Shown piece by piece: positions 42,301 to 50,151 of a stretch of DNA of 64,000 bases. The stretch covers positions 7,006,001 to 7,070,000 of the forward strand of contig NZ_CP139558.1 of the NCBI RefSeq assembly GCF_034262375.1, in the 5' to 3' direction. Under the pieces are notes generated by a model that had not been told where the DNA came from, searched no databases, and saw only the letters and a list, made by a program, of their open reading frames with translations. The DNA comes from Mucilaginibacter sabulilitoris. Lineage in GTDB: Bacteria; Bacteroidota; Bacteroidia; Sphingobacteriales; Sphingobacteriaceae. Both the position numbers and the translations under genes were made by a program. Numbering within the stretch: position 1 is the stretch's first letter; each line of letters starts with the position of its first letter.

Positions 42301-43402
42301 TATTATAAGGGTTGTTTTCGCCCAGGTCTAAAAAGGCTACGATATCCCTTGAATCGGTAGTTACATTAGTACGATTAGTTGTCCATACCTCGATTTTGGT
42401 GATATTAACATTGGAACTGATAATGGGCACCCTTGAAAGCGCCTTGTTATAATTATTGCGGAAATATTGCGATAAAAAGAAGTGTTTGTTGGCTTCGTAA
42501 TCAGCAGGTGTAACCCTGAATTCACCTTGCTGTGAACCATTGGTTATAGTAATGGTTTTTGATTGCGATCGCTGTTGCGACAAAATACTGGTAACATCAA
42601 GCCGGCCAAACTTCAGTTTGGTTTTTATACCAAAAAGTGCCTGACTGCCCGTTATTAGCGATGTATTTAAAGGCATGCTTACTGTACCGGCCTCAACCTT
42701 CTGAATAATCTCATCTGGTGAGCCGGTGTAATCAAGCTTTATCTGGTTTTCGAACTGAAACTGCGCATCGGTATTATAATTGGTGGTGATCTTTAATTTA
42801 TCGCCTATGTTTCCGGTTACGTTGAGCTGTATCTTCTGGTCGAAATTAAAATTAAACTGGTTGCGTTGCCGCGTAGTAAACAGGGGGTTTTGGTTTTGGT
42901 TTAACTGTCCGGCCAAAATCATCTCGGCAGACCCCTGCGGTTTGATATCAATTGTCTGGCCACCAAATATTTGCTGAAAGGTCCGGCTACGTACTTTTAT
43001 AGCAGGTATGAAACCCGGCTGTTGCGACTCATAGGCATAATTATCTGCCAGTTGCTGATAATATATACGTTGATCGTTTTTTTGTTTAAGTTTTAGGTAT
43101 TGTGCAAAAGTTAGGTATTGTGGCGGTCGATACAATAGGTTACCAACCCGTTCGTATAATATGTACCGGTTTGATGCCGCGTCATATTCAATCGTTCGTA
43201 CCATGTTCGGAGGGTCGGGATCAAATATACCTTCCCTTATCCTTACGTTTTTAGGCTCGGTTAAATTTACTGGTGTACCTGCTTGTGCCGTATCCCTTTT
43301 ACCACCCGGAACGCGTTGTTGTGCATACACACTACCCTGCCCGCCAAATGCCAAAATGAACAACACACTTATAATAATATTATAAGTAAATATTCTTATC
43401 AA
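36374..43402 (-). CDS. sprA: Type IX secretion translocon / gliding protein SprA (2342 aa)
   Basis: SprA (Sov in Porphyromonas) is the very large outer-membrane barrel that moves type IX substrates, working with PorV and a plug protein. The size fits the family (about 2300-2500 residues). A signal peptide of about 28 residues ends GSVYAQ. Family words include RYILYERVGNLLYRPPQYLTF, KIQLNVTGNIGDKLKITTNYN-type beta segments (quoted part NVTGNIGDKLKITTNY), FDYHVSDKLALGGT and the late IWFDEMRLTDF-like VWFDEMRLTDFD. The only sensible start is TTG at 43402, since a stop lies two codons upstream. It is followed by YcxB-like and preceded, 26 bp away, by ruvA, an order common in Bacteroidota. No porV or gld genes in the window. 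Confidence 0.95.
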   Translation of the reverse strand: MIRIFTYNIIISVLFILAFGGQGSVYAQQRVPGGKRDTAQAGTPVNLTEPKNVRIREGIFDPDPPNMVRTIEYDAASNRYILYERVGNLLYRPPQYLTFAQYLKLKQKNDQRIYYQQLADNYAYESQQPGFIPAIKVRSRTFQQIFGGQTIDIKPQGSAEMILAGQLNQNQNPLFTTRQRNQFNFNFDQKIQLNVTGNIGDKLKITTNYNTDAQFQFENQIKLDYTGSPDEIIQKVEAGTVSMPLNTSLITGSQALFGIKTKLKFGRLDVTSILSQQRSQSKTITITNGSQQGEFRVTPADYEANKHFFLSQYFRNNYNKALSRVPIISSNVNITKIEVWTTNRTNVTTDSRDIVAFLDLGENNPYNKGKITGGGSVYPAGFKGPGFAQQSNSLLNSLPADARLTNSNAVATFFQGPTSTDNYSKLTYARKLTDKEYTLHPQLGYISLNYPLNNDEVLAVAYQYTVNGVQYQVGEFSSDVAVNPTTPNVLYVKLLKNELLKTNLPTWDLMMKNIYSLGAFQISPTDFKLTVTRLDDKSGIEKTVMEEGQSTKGKLWLQITGLDNLNQQNDHQPDGYFDFLEGVTIDSQNGRIVFPVLEPFGSDLATKFNPGEQELIKRYVYQPLYDSTKTIAQQYFPNLNRYVIKGTYTSTGGSEYQLNAVNIPQGSVNVTAGSLKLTEGNDYTVDYNAGRIRILNQALLSSGQPITVKLENNELFGVQQKSLYGSRFDYHVSDKLALGGTIMHLTEQPITQNEVAGDESISNTIWGFDANYSSESRFLTRLVDKIPGIHTKVPSSINFSGEFAQLLPGSPGALNFAGSKNGTSYLDDFENSQSVIDVKSSNTWQISGTPQLFAESGGFNDLSYGYNRARLAFYNIDPIFYTNVGSIPVSRSELSNHYVRQVIEQEVFPYKQSSTGQQLSIPTLNMAFYPTIRGPYNYATTGINPDGTLQNPKSRWGGMFRKLETNDFESLNVAYIEFWVLDPFIYKPNSAGGDLYFNLGSISEDILKDGRKSLENGLPVNGDLSQVDETNWGRVSKVQPVINAFDNNPDSRKLQDVGLDGLNDGGEQTKFAPIVQQVKGQLNAQAANSFAADPSSDDYQYYQGRELDQARAGILDRYSKFNGTDGNSKTAEQSQAELGIQNSASTSLPDGEDINRDNNMSQEDSYFQYKVSMRPGDMIVGQNYISDKITASVKLANGTTQMVNWYQFRIPITDYQTKVGNIQDFKAIRFMRMFMTNFADTTIMRFATLQLVRGEWRTYNIEKNPLNVIADPNIQNPPLDNSTLDVQAVNIEQNGNRTPIPYVVPPGINRQRNYNNLQTDTKLNEQSLSLTVKSLRDGYSRAAFKTFFNDLRSYKRLQMFVHAEGDQLKDNDLNAFVRLGVDYQDNYYEFQVPLKVTQPGTRDPDAIWPAANQIDLELDLLTRAKLKRNHSNVPYTDVFKYVEGDQVVYIKGQPDLSRLRTIMLGVRNPYKGDSQSNTDDGLDKSGIVWFDEMRLTDFDQRGGWAATARFDAKLADFADVTLSGTKTTVGFGTLDSRLNDRSRSDDQTYDISANMELGKFFPDKSGIHIPAYINLSKQTSMPQYDPGSPDVELKASLAAATSSQERDSIRNAAVDFTMRRSYNFTNVHKSKIDPNAPSHIWDVENWNASYAYTEYTHHDFVTQSDLEKTYNLTLAYNYTNQPKYYSPFAKIIKSNLLALFRDINFSILPSRLNFSINFNRFYSENTLRDNDPNNFIPIPTTTFNKYFNITRVYGIGWNLSKSLQLDIDATNLAVVDEPAGRINGLKRDTLWDNLKKLGRTTNYNHTINLNYNVPINKIPGMDWAAVVARYSAHFNWQTQPLFAINDPTYDVGNSIQNSRAIQVNPTFNMVSLYNKFPFIRKANNPNSKGSAGKFFLGLLTSVKNLSATYTRTEGTFLPGYLPQSGFFGSDGNYGAPGLGFLLGSQTDIRAKAVANGWITKDTLQNQLYVTTLNEDMHFRGIIEPFKDLRIELIAFKTQDHNYQANFKYLPETNSIETLSPVTTGNYSISYLTIGTAFKKTSGINNTSPIYQKFLDNRTAISQKLGALNPNSAGSTDGYADGYGPNSQNVLVPAFLAAYTGKSPGKTGLSQFPNIPIPNWQITYNGLSKIPFFQEFFDSFDLSHGYRSSYNVNGFTSLLQYQEANGAANSRDLNNDFLPLYQFSQVTIFEQFVPLLGASIRFKNSMTTNLEYRQSRALSLSLLNSQLAQQNERIIVFGFGYHTKNFHFPFGWFSGAGKDNDVNFKLDFSLRDNKTLIYRPDVEQAEISSGAQNITVRPSIDYVINQRFNLNLFYDSNITRPYTSQTFNTAFTNFGINLKLLLQ

Positions 43403-43428
43403 AGGTTAAAATAGAAATTTGTACGTAA

Positions 43429-44013
43429 TTATAGAGCTTTTAAGGCAAACTTGATTAGTTGTTCAACTGTTAATTCTCCATTATTTTTATTCAATTCCTG
43501 ATCCAATACCTTCTCGGCCGCATTACGAGCAAATCCAAGCATTACAAGTGCAGAAAGCGCCTCGTCCTTAACTGTTTTACTTACAGGCACAACAGTTAAA
43601 GTATCAGGGCCTTCTTTGCGCAGTTTGTCCTGCAGCTCCAATATTATGCGCTGTGCCGATTTGGGACCTATGCCTTTTATGCGTTGAATTAAAGCAACAT
43701 TGCCGCTAACAATGGCTGCCTGTATTTCGGAAGGGGTAATTGATGATAACATCATTCGCCCTGTATTTGGCCCTATGCCAGATATGGATACCAGGTGTAA
43801 GAACAAGCGGCGTTCACCATCATCGGCAAAACCGTATAGTGTAAGCGCATCCTCTTTTACGTACTGCCAGATAAATAGTTTACAATTTTCTATATCACCT
43901 AGCCTGGAATATGTATTTAACGATATATTAATGTGATAGCCTATGCCTCCGGCGTCCACAACTACATGCGAAGGGCTTTTGAATACCAGTTTACCACTAA
44001 TATAATCGTACAT
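43429..44013 (-). CDS. ruvA: Holliday junction helicase subunit RuvA (194 aa)
   Basis: RuvA binds four-way junctions and loads RuvB. The N-terminal OB domain starts YDYISGKLVFKSPSHVVVDAGGIGY. Two helix-hairpin-helix motifs follow (SGIGPNTGRMML and KGIGPKSAQRIILELQDK), and the C-terminal RuvB-contact domain ends the protein (EALSALVMLGFARNAAEKVL). Normal length. It lies 5 bp after the malic enzyme gene and 26 bp before sprA, so the three form one transcription unit. Confidence 0.97.
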   Translation of the reverse strand: MYDYISGKLVFKSPSHVVVDAGGIGYHINISLNTYSRLGDIENCKLFIWQYVKEDALTLYGFADDGERRLFLHLVSISGIGPNTGRMMLSSITPSEIQAAIVSGNVALIQRIKGIGPKSAQRIILELQDKLRKEGPDTLTVVPVSKTVKDEALSALVMLGFARNAAEKVLDQELNKNNGELTVEQLIKFALKAL

Positions 44014-44018
44014 TTTTA

Positions 44019-46331
44019 TTATTTGCCTTTAAATTTACTAAAAATACCTGTTGATTTACTAACGTTGGCCTTCGATTGTGCATCAACAACCGCAATTGTT
44101 ATCATATTTACAATTTCACGAACCGAACTGCCGAGCTGTAATACATGTACAGGCTTTTTCAGTCCTAATAATATAGGGCCAACGGCCTCAGCACCACCAA
44201 TTTCCTGGAGCAGTTTGTACGCGATATTTCCCGACTCCAGGTTAGGAAATATCAGTGTATTGGCCGGCTTACCATTTAACGTAGAGAAGGGGAAATTATC
44301 GGCCAGTAAGTCGGAGTTTAGTGCAAAGTTGGCCTGCATATCGCCATCAACAACCATGTCAGGATATTGCTTATGCAGTATCCGTACAGTTTCGCGGGTT
44401 TTTTCGGGAATAGGGCCCTCATTTGAACCAAAGTTTGAATAAGACAGCATCGCTACTCTTGGATCTATATTAAACTGTTTAACGGATCGTTCAATAAGTA
44501 CGGTAATATCAACCAGCTCCTGTACCGTTGGATTTTCATTTACCGTAGTATCGCCAAAAAACACAGGGCCTTTCGCAGTTATCATCATATACATACCTGC
44601 AACCCGGTTTACACCATCTTCGGTACCAATAATTTGCAGCGCAGGTTTAATAGTAGGCACGTAATTCTTGGTCAATCCGGATATCAACGCATCTGCCCTG
44701 CCAAACTGAACCATACAGGCACCGTAGTAATTACGGTCGATAAGCATTTTCCGGGCCTCAAATAAGGTAACCCCCCGGCGCTGGCGTTTCTCATACAGAA
44801 AGTTGGCATACTCCTCCATATTCTCACAACCCGCGCGCGGATCAATGATCTGTACATCGCCAAGGTCAAGATCATTCTCGCGCATGATCTGTCTTATCTT
44901 ATCCTCGTTACCAAGTAAAATAGGTGTGGCTATCCCCTCTTCTTTTACAATCTGAGCCGATCTTAAAATTTTATAATTATCGGCCTCGGCAAAAACCACA
45001 CGTTTAGGGTTTTGCTTGGCCTTGTTGGTAAGGTTACGCAGCAATTTATCATTAGTGCCCAGCCTTGTCCTTAGTTCTTCATGATAAGCCTCCCAATCAG
45101 TAATTACTTTACGCGCTACACCAGAATCAATAGCAGCTTTGGCAACAGCAGCTGATACCTCCACAATCAATCGCTGATCCATGGGTTTTGGGATGATATA
45201 ATCTTTTCCGAATTTAAGATTGGTGGTATTATATGCCAGGTTAACCGCTTCCGGAACCGGTTTCTTAGCCATTTCTGCAATAGCGTGAACGGCGGCTATT
45301 TTCATTTCCTCATTGATGGCAGTAGCCCGCACGTCAAGCGCCCCCCTGAAAATATATGGGAAACCCAGTACGTTGTTTACCTGGTTGGGATAATCTGAAC
45401 GACCGGTTGCCATAATGATGTCTTCACGGGCGGCAGTTGCCAAATCATAATCAATTTCGGGCACAGGGTTGGCCATGGCAAATACAATAGGTTTTTTAGC
45501 CATAGACTTCAGCATATCGGGCGTAACCACGTTTGCTGCCGAAAGACCCACAAAAACATCGGCATTCTTCATGGCATCGGCCAGATTTTTGATATCGGTG
45601 CGGTCGGTAGCAAACTCTAACCGGATATCGTCGAGATCTGTACGGTCGGGAGTTAACAAACCGTTAATGTCAAACATCACCAGATTTTCTTTTTTTACTC
45701 CTAACGAAAGGTACATTTTTGAGCATGATACCGCGGCGGCTCCCGCCCCGTTAACTACCATCCTTATTTTATCGAGCTTTTTGCCCTGTATCTCGCAAGC
45801 GTTCATCAACGCGGCTCCTGATATGATGGCTGTACCATGCTGATCATCATGCATTACCGGGATATTCATTTCGGCTTTAAGCCTGCGCTCAATCTCGAAA
45901 CAGGTTGGCGCCGATATATCTTCCAGGTTTACACCGCCAAAAGTAGGCTCAAGCGCTTTTACGATGTTTACAAACTCATCTACACTTTTGGCATTTACTT
46001 CCAGGTCAAATACATCTATATCGGCATATATCTTAAACAACAGCCCTTTTCCTTCCATCACCGGTTTACTGGCTTCCGGGCCGATATTACCTAAACCCAA
46101 TACCGCGGTTCCGTTGCTGATAACAGCCACCAGGTTACCTTTAGCGGTGTATTTATATACGTCCTCCACATTATCGGCAATACGAAGGCAAGGTTCTGCC
46201 ACGCCCGGCGAATAGGCCATGGTTAAATCACGTTGCGAATTAGTAGGTTTGGTAGGTACTACCTGTATCTTTCCCGGACGGCCTTGGGAGTGGTAGTTTA
46301 AGGCATCCTGTTTACGATTGTTCTTGTTCAT
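44019..46331 (-). CDS. maeB: NADP-dependent malic enzyme with phosphotransacetylase-like domain (770 aa)
   Basis: It decarboxylates malate to pyruvate with NADP. The malic-enzyme half (about residues 1-425) has RDLTMAYSPGVAEPC, the metal/NAD region MHDDQHGTAIISGAAL, VVNGAGAAAVSC and ANPVPEIDYD. The C-terminal half (about 430-770) is homologous to phosphate acetyltransferase (VFAEADNYKILRSAQIVKEEGIA region; quoted part RSAQIVKEEGIATPILLG). In MaeB proteins this half is known to be regulatory, responding to acetyl-CoA. Length matches MaeB. First gene of the maeB-ruvA-sprA unit. Confidence 0.95.
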   Translation of the reverse strand: MNKNNRKQDALNYHSQGRPGKIQVVPTKPTNSQRDLTMAYSPGVAEPCLRIADNVEDVYKYTAKGNLVAVISNGTAVLGLGNIGPEASKPVMEGKGLLFKIYADIDVFDLEVNAKSVDEFVNIVKALEPTFGGVNLEDISAPTCFEIERRLKAEMNIPVMHDDQHGTAIISGAALMNACEIQGKKLDKIRMVVNGAGAAAVSCSKMYLSLGVKKENLVMFDINGLLTPDRTDLDDIRLEFATDRTDIKNLADAMKNADVFVGLSAANVVTPDMLKSMAKKPIVFAMANPVPEIDYDLATAAREDIIMATGRSDYPNQVNNVLGFPYIFRGALDVRATAINEEMKIAAVHAIAEMAKKPVPEAVNLAYNTTNLKFGKDYIIPKPMDQRLIVEVSAAVAKAAIDSGVARKVITDWEAYHEELRTRLGTNDKLLRNLTNKAKQNPKRVVFAEADNYKILRSAQIVKEEGIATPILLGNEDKIRQIMRENDLDLGDVQIIDPRAGCENMEEYANFLYEKRQRRGVTLFEARKMLIDRNYYGACMVQFGRADALISGLTKNYVPTIKPALQIIGTEDGVNRVAGMYMMITAKGPVFFGDTTVNENPTVQELVDITVLIERSVKQFNIDPRVAMLSYSNFGSNEGPIPEKTRETVRILHKQYPDMVVDGDMQANFALNSDLLADNFPFSTLNGKPANTLIFPNLESGNIAYKLLQEIGGAEAVGPILLGLKKPVHVLQLGSSVREIVNMITIAVVDAQSKANVSKSTGIFSKFKGK

Positions 46332-46590
46332 CTCTAAAAATTCAAGCGCCTAAAATTACAATTCTTTTTATGGTAAGCTGCATAAAAAAGCCTGGTTTTG
46401 ATAAGTTTCAAAACCAGGCTTTTCATAGCAAAAGGAACTTTTTTATTTGAGGTCTTCTCGTAGTGTTCACGTTCACACCACCGTGAACGTTCGTGAACAT
46501 GCATGAACACTTGACAATCAACCGTTTAATTTTTAACGTACTGACAAAACATCGTCACCATCTATATAACAGGGTCTGCCGTTGTTTTCT
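46332..46590. promoter_or_regulatory. Spacer before maeB with terminator and nested GTTCAC palindromes
   Basis: It holds the transglycosylase terminator (46386-46423) and, at 46463-46510, a cluster of TTCAC/GTGAA words: ACGTTCAC/GTGAACGT (46469-46476, 46483-46490) inside GTGTTCA/TGAACAC (46463-46469, 46504-46510). The cluster may be an operator or a multi-state hairpin. Confidence 0.5.
46386..46423 (-). terminator. Intrinsic terminator between the transglycosylase gene and maeB
   Basis: A 15-bp stem (46386-46400 with 46409-46423) over an 8-base loop; on the minus strand the T-run of CTTTT/TTTTT follows. It stands some 170 bases after the transglycosylase stop. Confidence 0.8.
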
Positions 46591-47832
46591 TTACAAGACT
46601 TTTTTGGATTTTTGACCAACCGGGGCATTAGCCGATGGTTCATCGCCGTTGGTTACTTTAATGGTTACACCTACAGGAGCCCTGTTACTTTTCAAATGGT
46701 TCCAAACTTTCAGGTCCTGCACCTCCACCCCATATTTATCAGCAATTCCGGCTAATGTTTCGCCCCGCCTTACTTTGTGGCGGCTTGGCATCCGGCGCTC
46801 GGGTTTATTTTCTGAATAGACAGCATAAACGGCTTTAGGCTCAGATGGGATCGCATCGCCCGGAGTTCCGTTTAATACGTTATACAGCGCCGCGTAATTT
46901 TCTTTGGCAACCTGCGGCAAGATCAGTCTGCGTGGTGAGTTGTTGCTGCCGTTTACAATCAACCGCCTATAAGCGGGATTGAGTATGGCCAGCTCGCTCA
47001 CATTTATTTTTAATGCCTGGGATACGTTACTAAGCGATACATATTTTTTCACCATAACGGTATCTGTCTTAGTAGCAAAATTACAAGCCTGCGGAACAAT
47101 GTTATGCTTATTGTAATAATTCATTACATAGTTCATGGCTATAAAAGCAGGCACATACCCACGGGTTTCGGAAGGCAAATATTGGCGTATGCTCCAAAAA
47201 TCAGTGGTACCCGCTTTTTCAACAGCGCGCTCCACATTACTTTTGCCGCAATTATAGGAAGCAATTGCCAGCAGCCAATCGCCAAATTCCTGATAAGCAT
47301 CTTTTAAATAGGCCGCCGCCGCATAAGTTGCTTGTATAGGGTCGCGGCGCTCATCAACATAACTGTCAATATCAAGCCCGTATAATTTACCTGTAGTGAA
47401 CATAAATTGCCACGGCCCCGTAGCGCCAACTCTTGACACCGCGTTAGGGTCAAGTTTTGATTCTACAATGGACAGGAATTTTATTTCCTCGGGTATACCG
47501 GCATCATGAAAAGCTTTTTCATAAATGGGGAAGTAGTATTTTGAAAGCCCGATCACCTGTCCCATCTCATCGCGGTTTTGCATGTACAAATCAATATACG
47601 TTTGTACATACTCGTTATACTCCAGGGGAATATCCTTACTGATAGAATCTAAGCGGCGCTCATAAATACCTCTTAAAGGCTTAGGAGCGGCCGGTTGATT
47701 AACTGTCTGAACCTGACGTATTGTAGTGTCGAGATAGTTAGTTAACCATTGAAAATTTGATGAAGAAAATGAATTTGCGTGAACAATTTGCAATGATAAA
47801 AGGCAGATGGTAAGCGTAAATAGTTTCTTCAT
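46591..47832 (-). CDS. Membrane-bound lytic transglycosylase with LysM domain, MltD-like (413 aa)
   Basis: It cleaves peptidoglycan glycan strands to 1,6-anhydro products. Signal peptide about residues 1-19. The SLT domain (about 95-255) has the catalytic glutamate E124 in IVESKLDPNAVSRVGATGPW and the family words AAAAYLKDAYQEFGDW and LAIASYNCG. A LysM domain lies at about 350-395 (HKVRRGETLAGIADKYGVEV), and a degenerate second one may lie at about 265-310 (KKYVSLSNVSQALKINVSEL). Periplasmic. Single gene 67 bp after gatA's start-side neighbour on the same strand. Confidence 0.92.
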   Translation of the reverse strand: MKKLFTLTICLLSLQIVHANSFSSSNFQWLTNYLDTTIRQVQTVNQPAAPKPLRGIYERRLDSISKDIPLEYNEYVQTYIDLYMQNRDEMGQVIGLSKYYFPIYEKAFHDAGIPEEIKFLSIVESKLDPNAVSRVGATGPWQFMFTTGKLYGLDIDSYVDERRDPIQATYAAAAYLKDAYQEFGDWLLAIASYNCGKSNVERAVEKAGTTDFWSIRQYLPSETRGYVPAFIAMNYVMNYYNKHNIVPQACNFATKTDTVMVKKYVSLSNVSQALKINVSELAILNPAYRRLIVNGSNNSPRRLILPQVAKENYAALYNVLNGTPGDAIPSEPKAVYAVYSENKPERRMPSRHKVRRGETLAGIADKYGVEVQDLKVWNHLKSNRAPVGVTIKVTNGDEPSANAPVGQKSKKVL

Positions 47833-47899
47833 TCTTTAGGGATTAAATTAACAGAAGAGCATAGCCAAAGCAGGCCATTTTACTAAATTATTAATTTTT

Positions 47900-49324
47900 T
47901 TAAAGTTCGAGGAAATATTTTGAAAAATTCAATAGTTCCTGTTCGTTAAAATGCTTGGTTAATAATTGTAATCCTAACGGCAAACCTTTACTATTATTGC
48001 CCGCAGGCAGCGAAATAGCCGGCGCACCTGTTAAGGAGGCTTGTACGGTAAAAATATCAGCAAGGTACATCACTATCGGATCTTTTTCTTCAGTACCTAA
48101 TTCAAATGCAGGTTCTGGAGCGGTAGGGATCAAAATAAAATCATATTCGCTCAATATCTGATCTGTTTTTTCCCTGATCAGGCGGCGTACCTTTTGAGCT
48201 TTGGCATAATAGGCATCATAGTAGCCTGCACTAAGCACAAACGTACCCAGCATAATACGGCGTTTTACTTCTTTACCAAAGCCTTCGGAACGTGAGCGTT
48301 TATAGGTAGACTGCAGATCATCCGCCGCTGGACTGCGGTAGCCATAATGTACCCCGTCAAACCTGGCCAGGTTTGATGATGCCTCGGCCATGGCCAAAAT
48401 GTAGTATGCCGGCACCAGATAATCTAATTGTTCAAATGCGATAGGATCTACGGTGTGGCCTTCGTTACGTAGTTTATCAATGTATTTTGACAGGGTATCC
48501 TTTACCTCGGCATCAACCCCGGGGCTTGACAAGGCTTCCTGTAAATAGGCTATCTTCTTTTTACCCGGCTTTTCAATATGGTTTGAAAATGCCGGAACTT
48601 CTTTTTGGGCCAGGGTACTATCATACTCATCGGGACCGGCCATTACCTCCAGTAACAGGGCGGCGTCTTCTACCGAATGGGTGATAGGACCAACCTGGTC
48701 AAACGACGAAGCGAAAGCTATAATGCCATGCCTTGAAATACGGCCGTAGGTAGGTTTTAACCCAATAACACCGCAAAAAGATGCCGGTTGCCTTACTGAC
48801 CCCCCGGTATCGGTGCCAATAGCGGCATGACACATATTGGCCTGTACAGCAACTGCCGAACCACCGGACGAACCTCCGGAAACGCGTGTTTCATCGGCCT
48901 GGTTTTTTACCGGGCCATAATAGGATGTTTCATTGGTACCCCCCATTGCAAATTCATCGCAATTGCAGCGGCCAATAATGATCACATCTTCGGCCAGCAA
49001 GCGTTCAACAATGGTTGATGAATAAATGGAAGTAAAGCCCGTTAATATTTTGGATGAGGCACTCACCTTGTGCCCTTTATAGCATATGTTATCTTTTATG
49101 GCGATAACCATACCGGCGAGTTTACCGGCTGTACCATTTTTTATGCGGTTATCAATATCTTTTGCGCTGGTTAATGCTTCCTGTTCAAATACCTCATTAA
49201 ATGCGTTTAAATGAGCATTTTTCTCAATCTGATCCAGGTAACCTTTTACAAGTTCTTCAACTGTAATTTCCGCACGTTGCAACCCACTCCTTATTTCACT
49301 TAAAGAGGAATAAAATTTAGCCAT
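47900..49324 (-). CDS. gatA: Aspartyl/glutamyl-tRNA amidotransferase subunit A (474 aa)
   Basis: GatA releases ammonia from glutamine so that GatCAB can amidate mischarged Glu-tRNAGln or Asp-tRNAAsn. The amidase-signature triad is K77 (AIKDN), S152 (SGGSSGGS) and S176 (DTGGSVRQPA), which agree with the family spacing. The end (SLPAGNNSKGLPLGLQLLTKHF) is typical. Full length. gatB and gatC are not in the window. Cytoplasmic. Confidence 0.96.
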   Translation of the reverse strand: MAKFYSSLSEIRSGLQRAEITVEELVKGYLDQIEKNAHLNAFNEVFEQEALTSAKDIDNRIKNGTAGKLAGMVIAIKDNICYKGHKVSASSKILTGFTSIYSSTIVERLLAEDVIIIGRCNCDEFAMGGTNETSYYGPVKNQADETRVSGGSSGGSAVAVQANMCHAAIGTDTGGSVRQPASFCGVIGLKPTYGRISRHGIIAFASSFDQVGPITHSVEDAALLLEVMAGPDEYDSTLAQKEVPAFSNHIEKPGKKKIAYLQEALSSPGVDAEVKDTLSKYIDKLRNEGHTVDPIAFEQLDYLVPAYYILAMAEASSNLARFDGVHYGYRSPAADDLQSTYKRSRSEGFGKEVKRRIMLGTFVLSAGYYDAYYAKAQKVRRLIREKTDQILSEYDFILIPTAPEPAFELGTEEKDPIVMYLADIFTVQASLTGAPAISLPAGNNSKGLPLGLQLLTKHFNEQELLNFSKYFLEL

Positions 49325-49433
49325 GGGGCTAAAATAAAAAACTTATCTGTTGAAATAAGAAATAATTCAACAGATAAGTATATATACCTAAAAAAAGCAA
49401 TAAACTGAATATAACCCGGCAGTACTGAAAGTA

Positions 49434-49610
49434 TTAAGCCTTTGGTTTTTCTTCGGTTGCTGAAGTATTATTTTCTCCGTTTTGCGCGTCTTTAAATTCT
49501 TTAACGCCTTTTCCTAAACCTCGCATTAGTTCAGGTATTTTTTTACCGCCAAACAATAAAAGTATTGCAATGATGATCAGAATAATTTCTGGTGCGCCTA
49601 ATCCACCCAT
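49434..49610 (-). CDS. tatA: Twin-arginine translocase protein TatA/TatE (58 aa)
   Basis: A short gene starting MGGLGAPEIILIIIAILLLF, one membrane helix, then the hinge FGGKKIPELMRGLGKG and an amphipathic helix (VKEFKDA), and a short polar tail ending EEKPKA. This is the full TatA/E pattern. TatA forms the pore-like assembly that moves folded proteins after TatC binds the RR signal. A second TatA-like gene lies 32 bp upstream on the same strand, so the two are probably cotranscribed. tatC is not in the window. Confidence 0.93.
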   Translation of the reverse strand: MGGLGAPEIILIIIAILLLFGGKKIPELMRGLGKGVKEFKDAQNGENNTSATEEKPKA

Positions 49611-49642
49611 GATTTTTAAGTTTTATGTATGTTAATATTATT

Positions 49643-50092
49643 TTATGACTTGTATTCTTCGTGTTCTGTTTTTGTAGGTTCTGAATCTTTTTTGGTAAGG
49701 TCAATATGACTTTCTTTTACCGGCTCCGGTTCAGTACTTACGTAATTATCCGCAACAGGGATTGTATTGGGTACACTATTAGCGTAGGGCGTAGTATACT
49801 CGGTTTCACTTTCTTCGGTAAGTGAAGCTGAAGCTTCGTCCTCGGTTTTATTTTCAATGAGCGGTGTTTCCTGAACCTTGGTTTCTGTCTTTTTTTCTTC
49901 GTAATTATTGATCTGGTTATTGATCTCACGTTTAACATCATCAGAGGCATCTTTAAAATCGCGGATGCCTTTGCCTAAACCACGTGCCAGCTCGGGTAGC
50001 TTATCGCCACCAAAAAGCATTAATGCTGCAAAAAGTATCAGTACCATCTCGCTCGTACCAATATTTAAAAATAAAAAAACTGAACTTAGCAT
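49643..50092 (-). CDS. Second TatA/TatB-like protein with long acidic tail (149 aa)
   Basis: N-terminal membrane helix (about residues 3-26, LNIGTSEMVLILFAALMLF) and the same hinge FGGDKLPELARGLGKG with amphipathic helix IRDFKDASDDVKREI. After residue 60 a disordered Glu/Thr/Lys tail of about 90 residues follows. The conserved glutamate (SEMVL) occurs in both TatA and TatB types. The longer body and second helix suggest a TatB-like role, but Bacteroidota often lack a true TatB, so the two proteins may be TatA paralogues with different lengths. Inner membrane. Confidence 0.85.
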   Translation of the reverse strand: MLSSVFLFLNIGTSEMVLILFAALMLFGGDKLPELARGLGKGIRDFKDASDDVKREINNQINNYEEKKTETKVQETPLIENKTEDEASASLTEESETEYTTPYANSVPNTIPVADNYVSTEPEPVKESHIDLTKKDSEPTKTEHEEYKS

Positions 50093-50151
50093 AGCATTTT
50101 ATTTAAGGTTACAAATATAAACAATTAAAATTTCATAAAGTTCATAACTAA

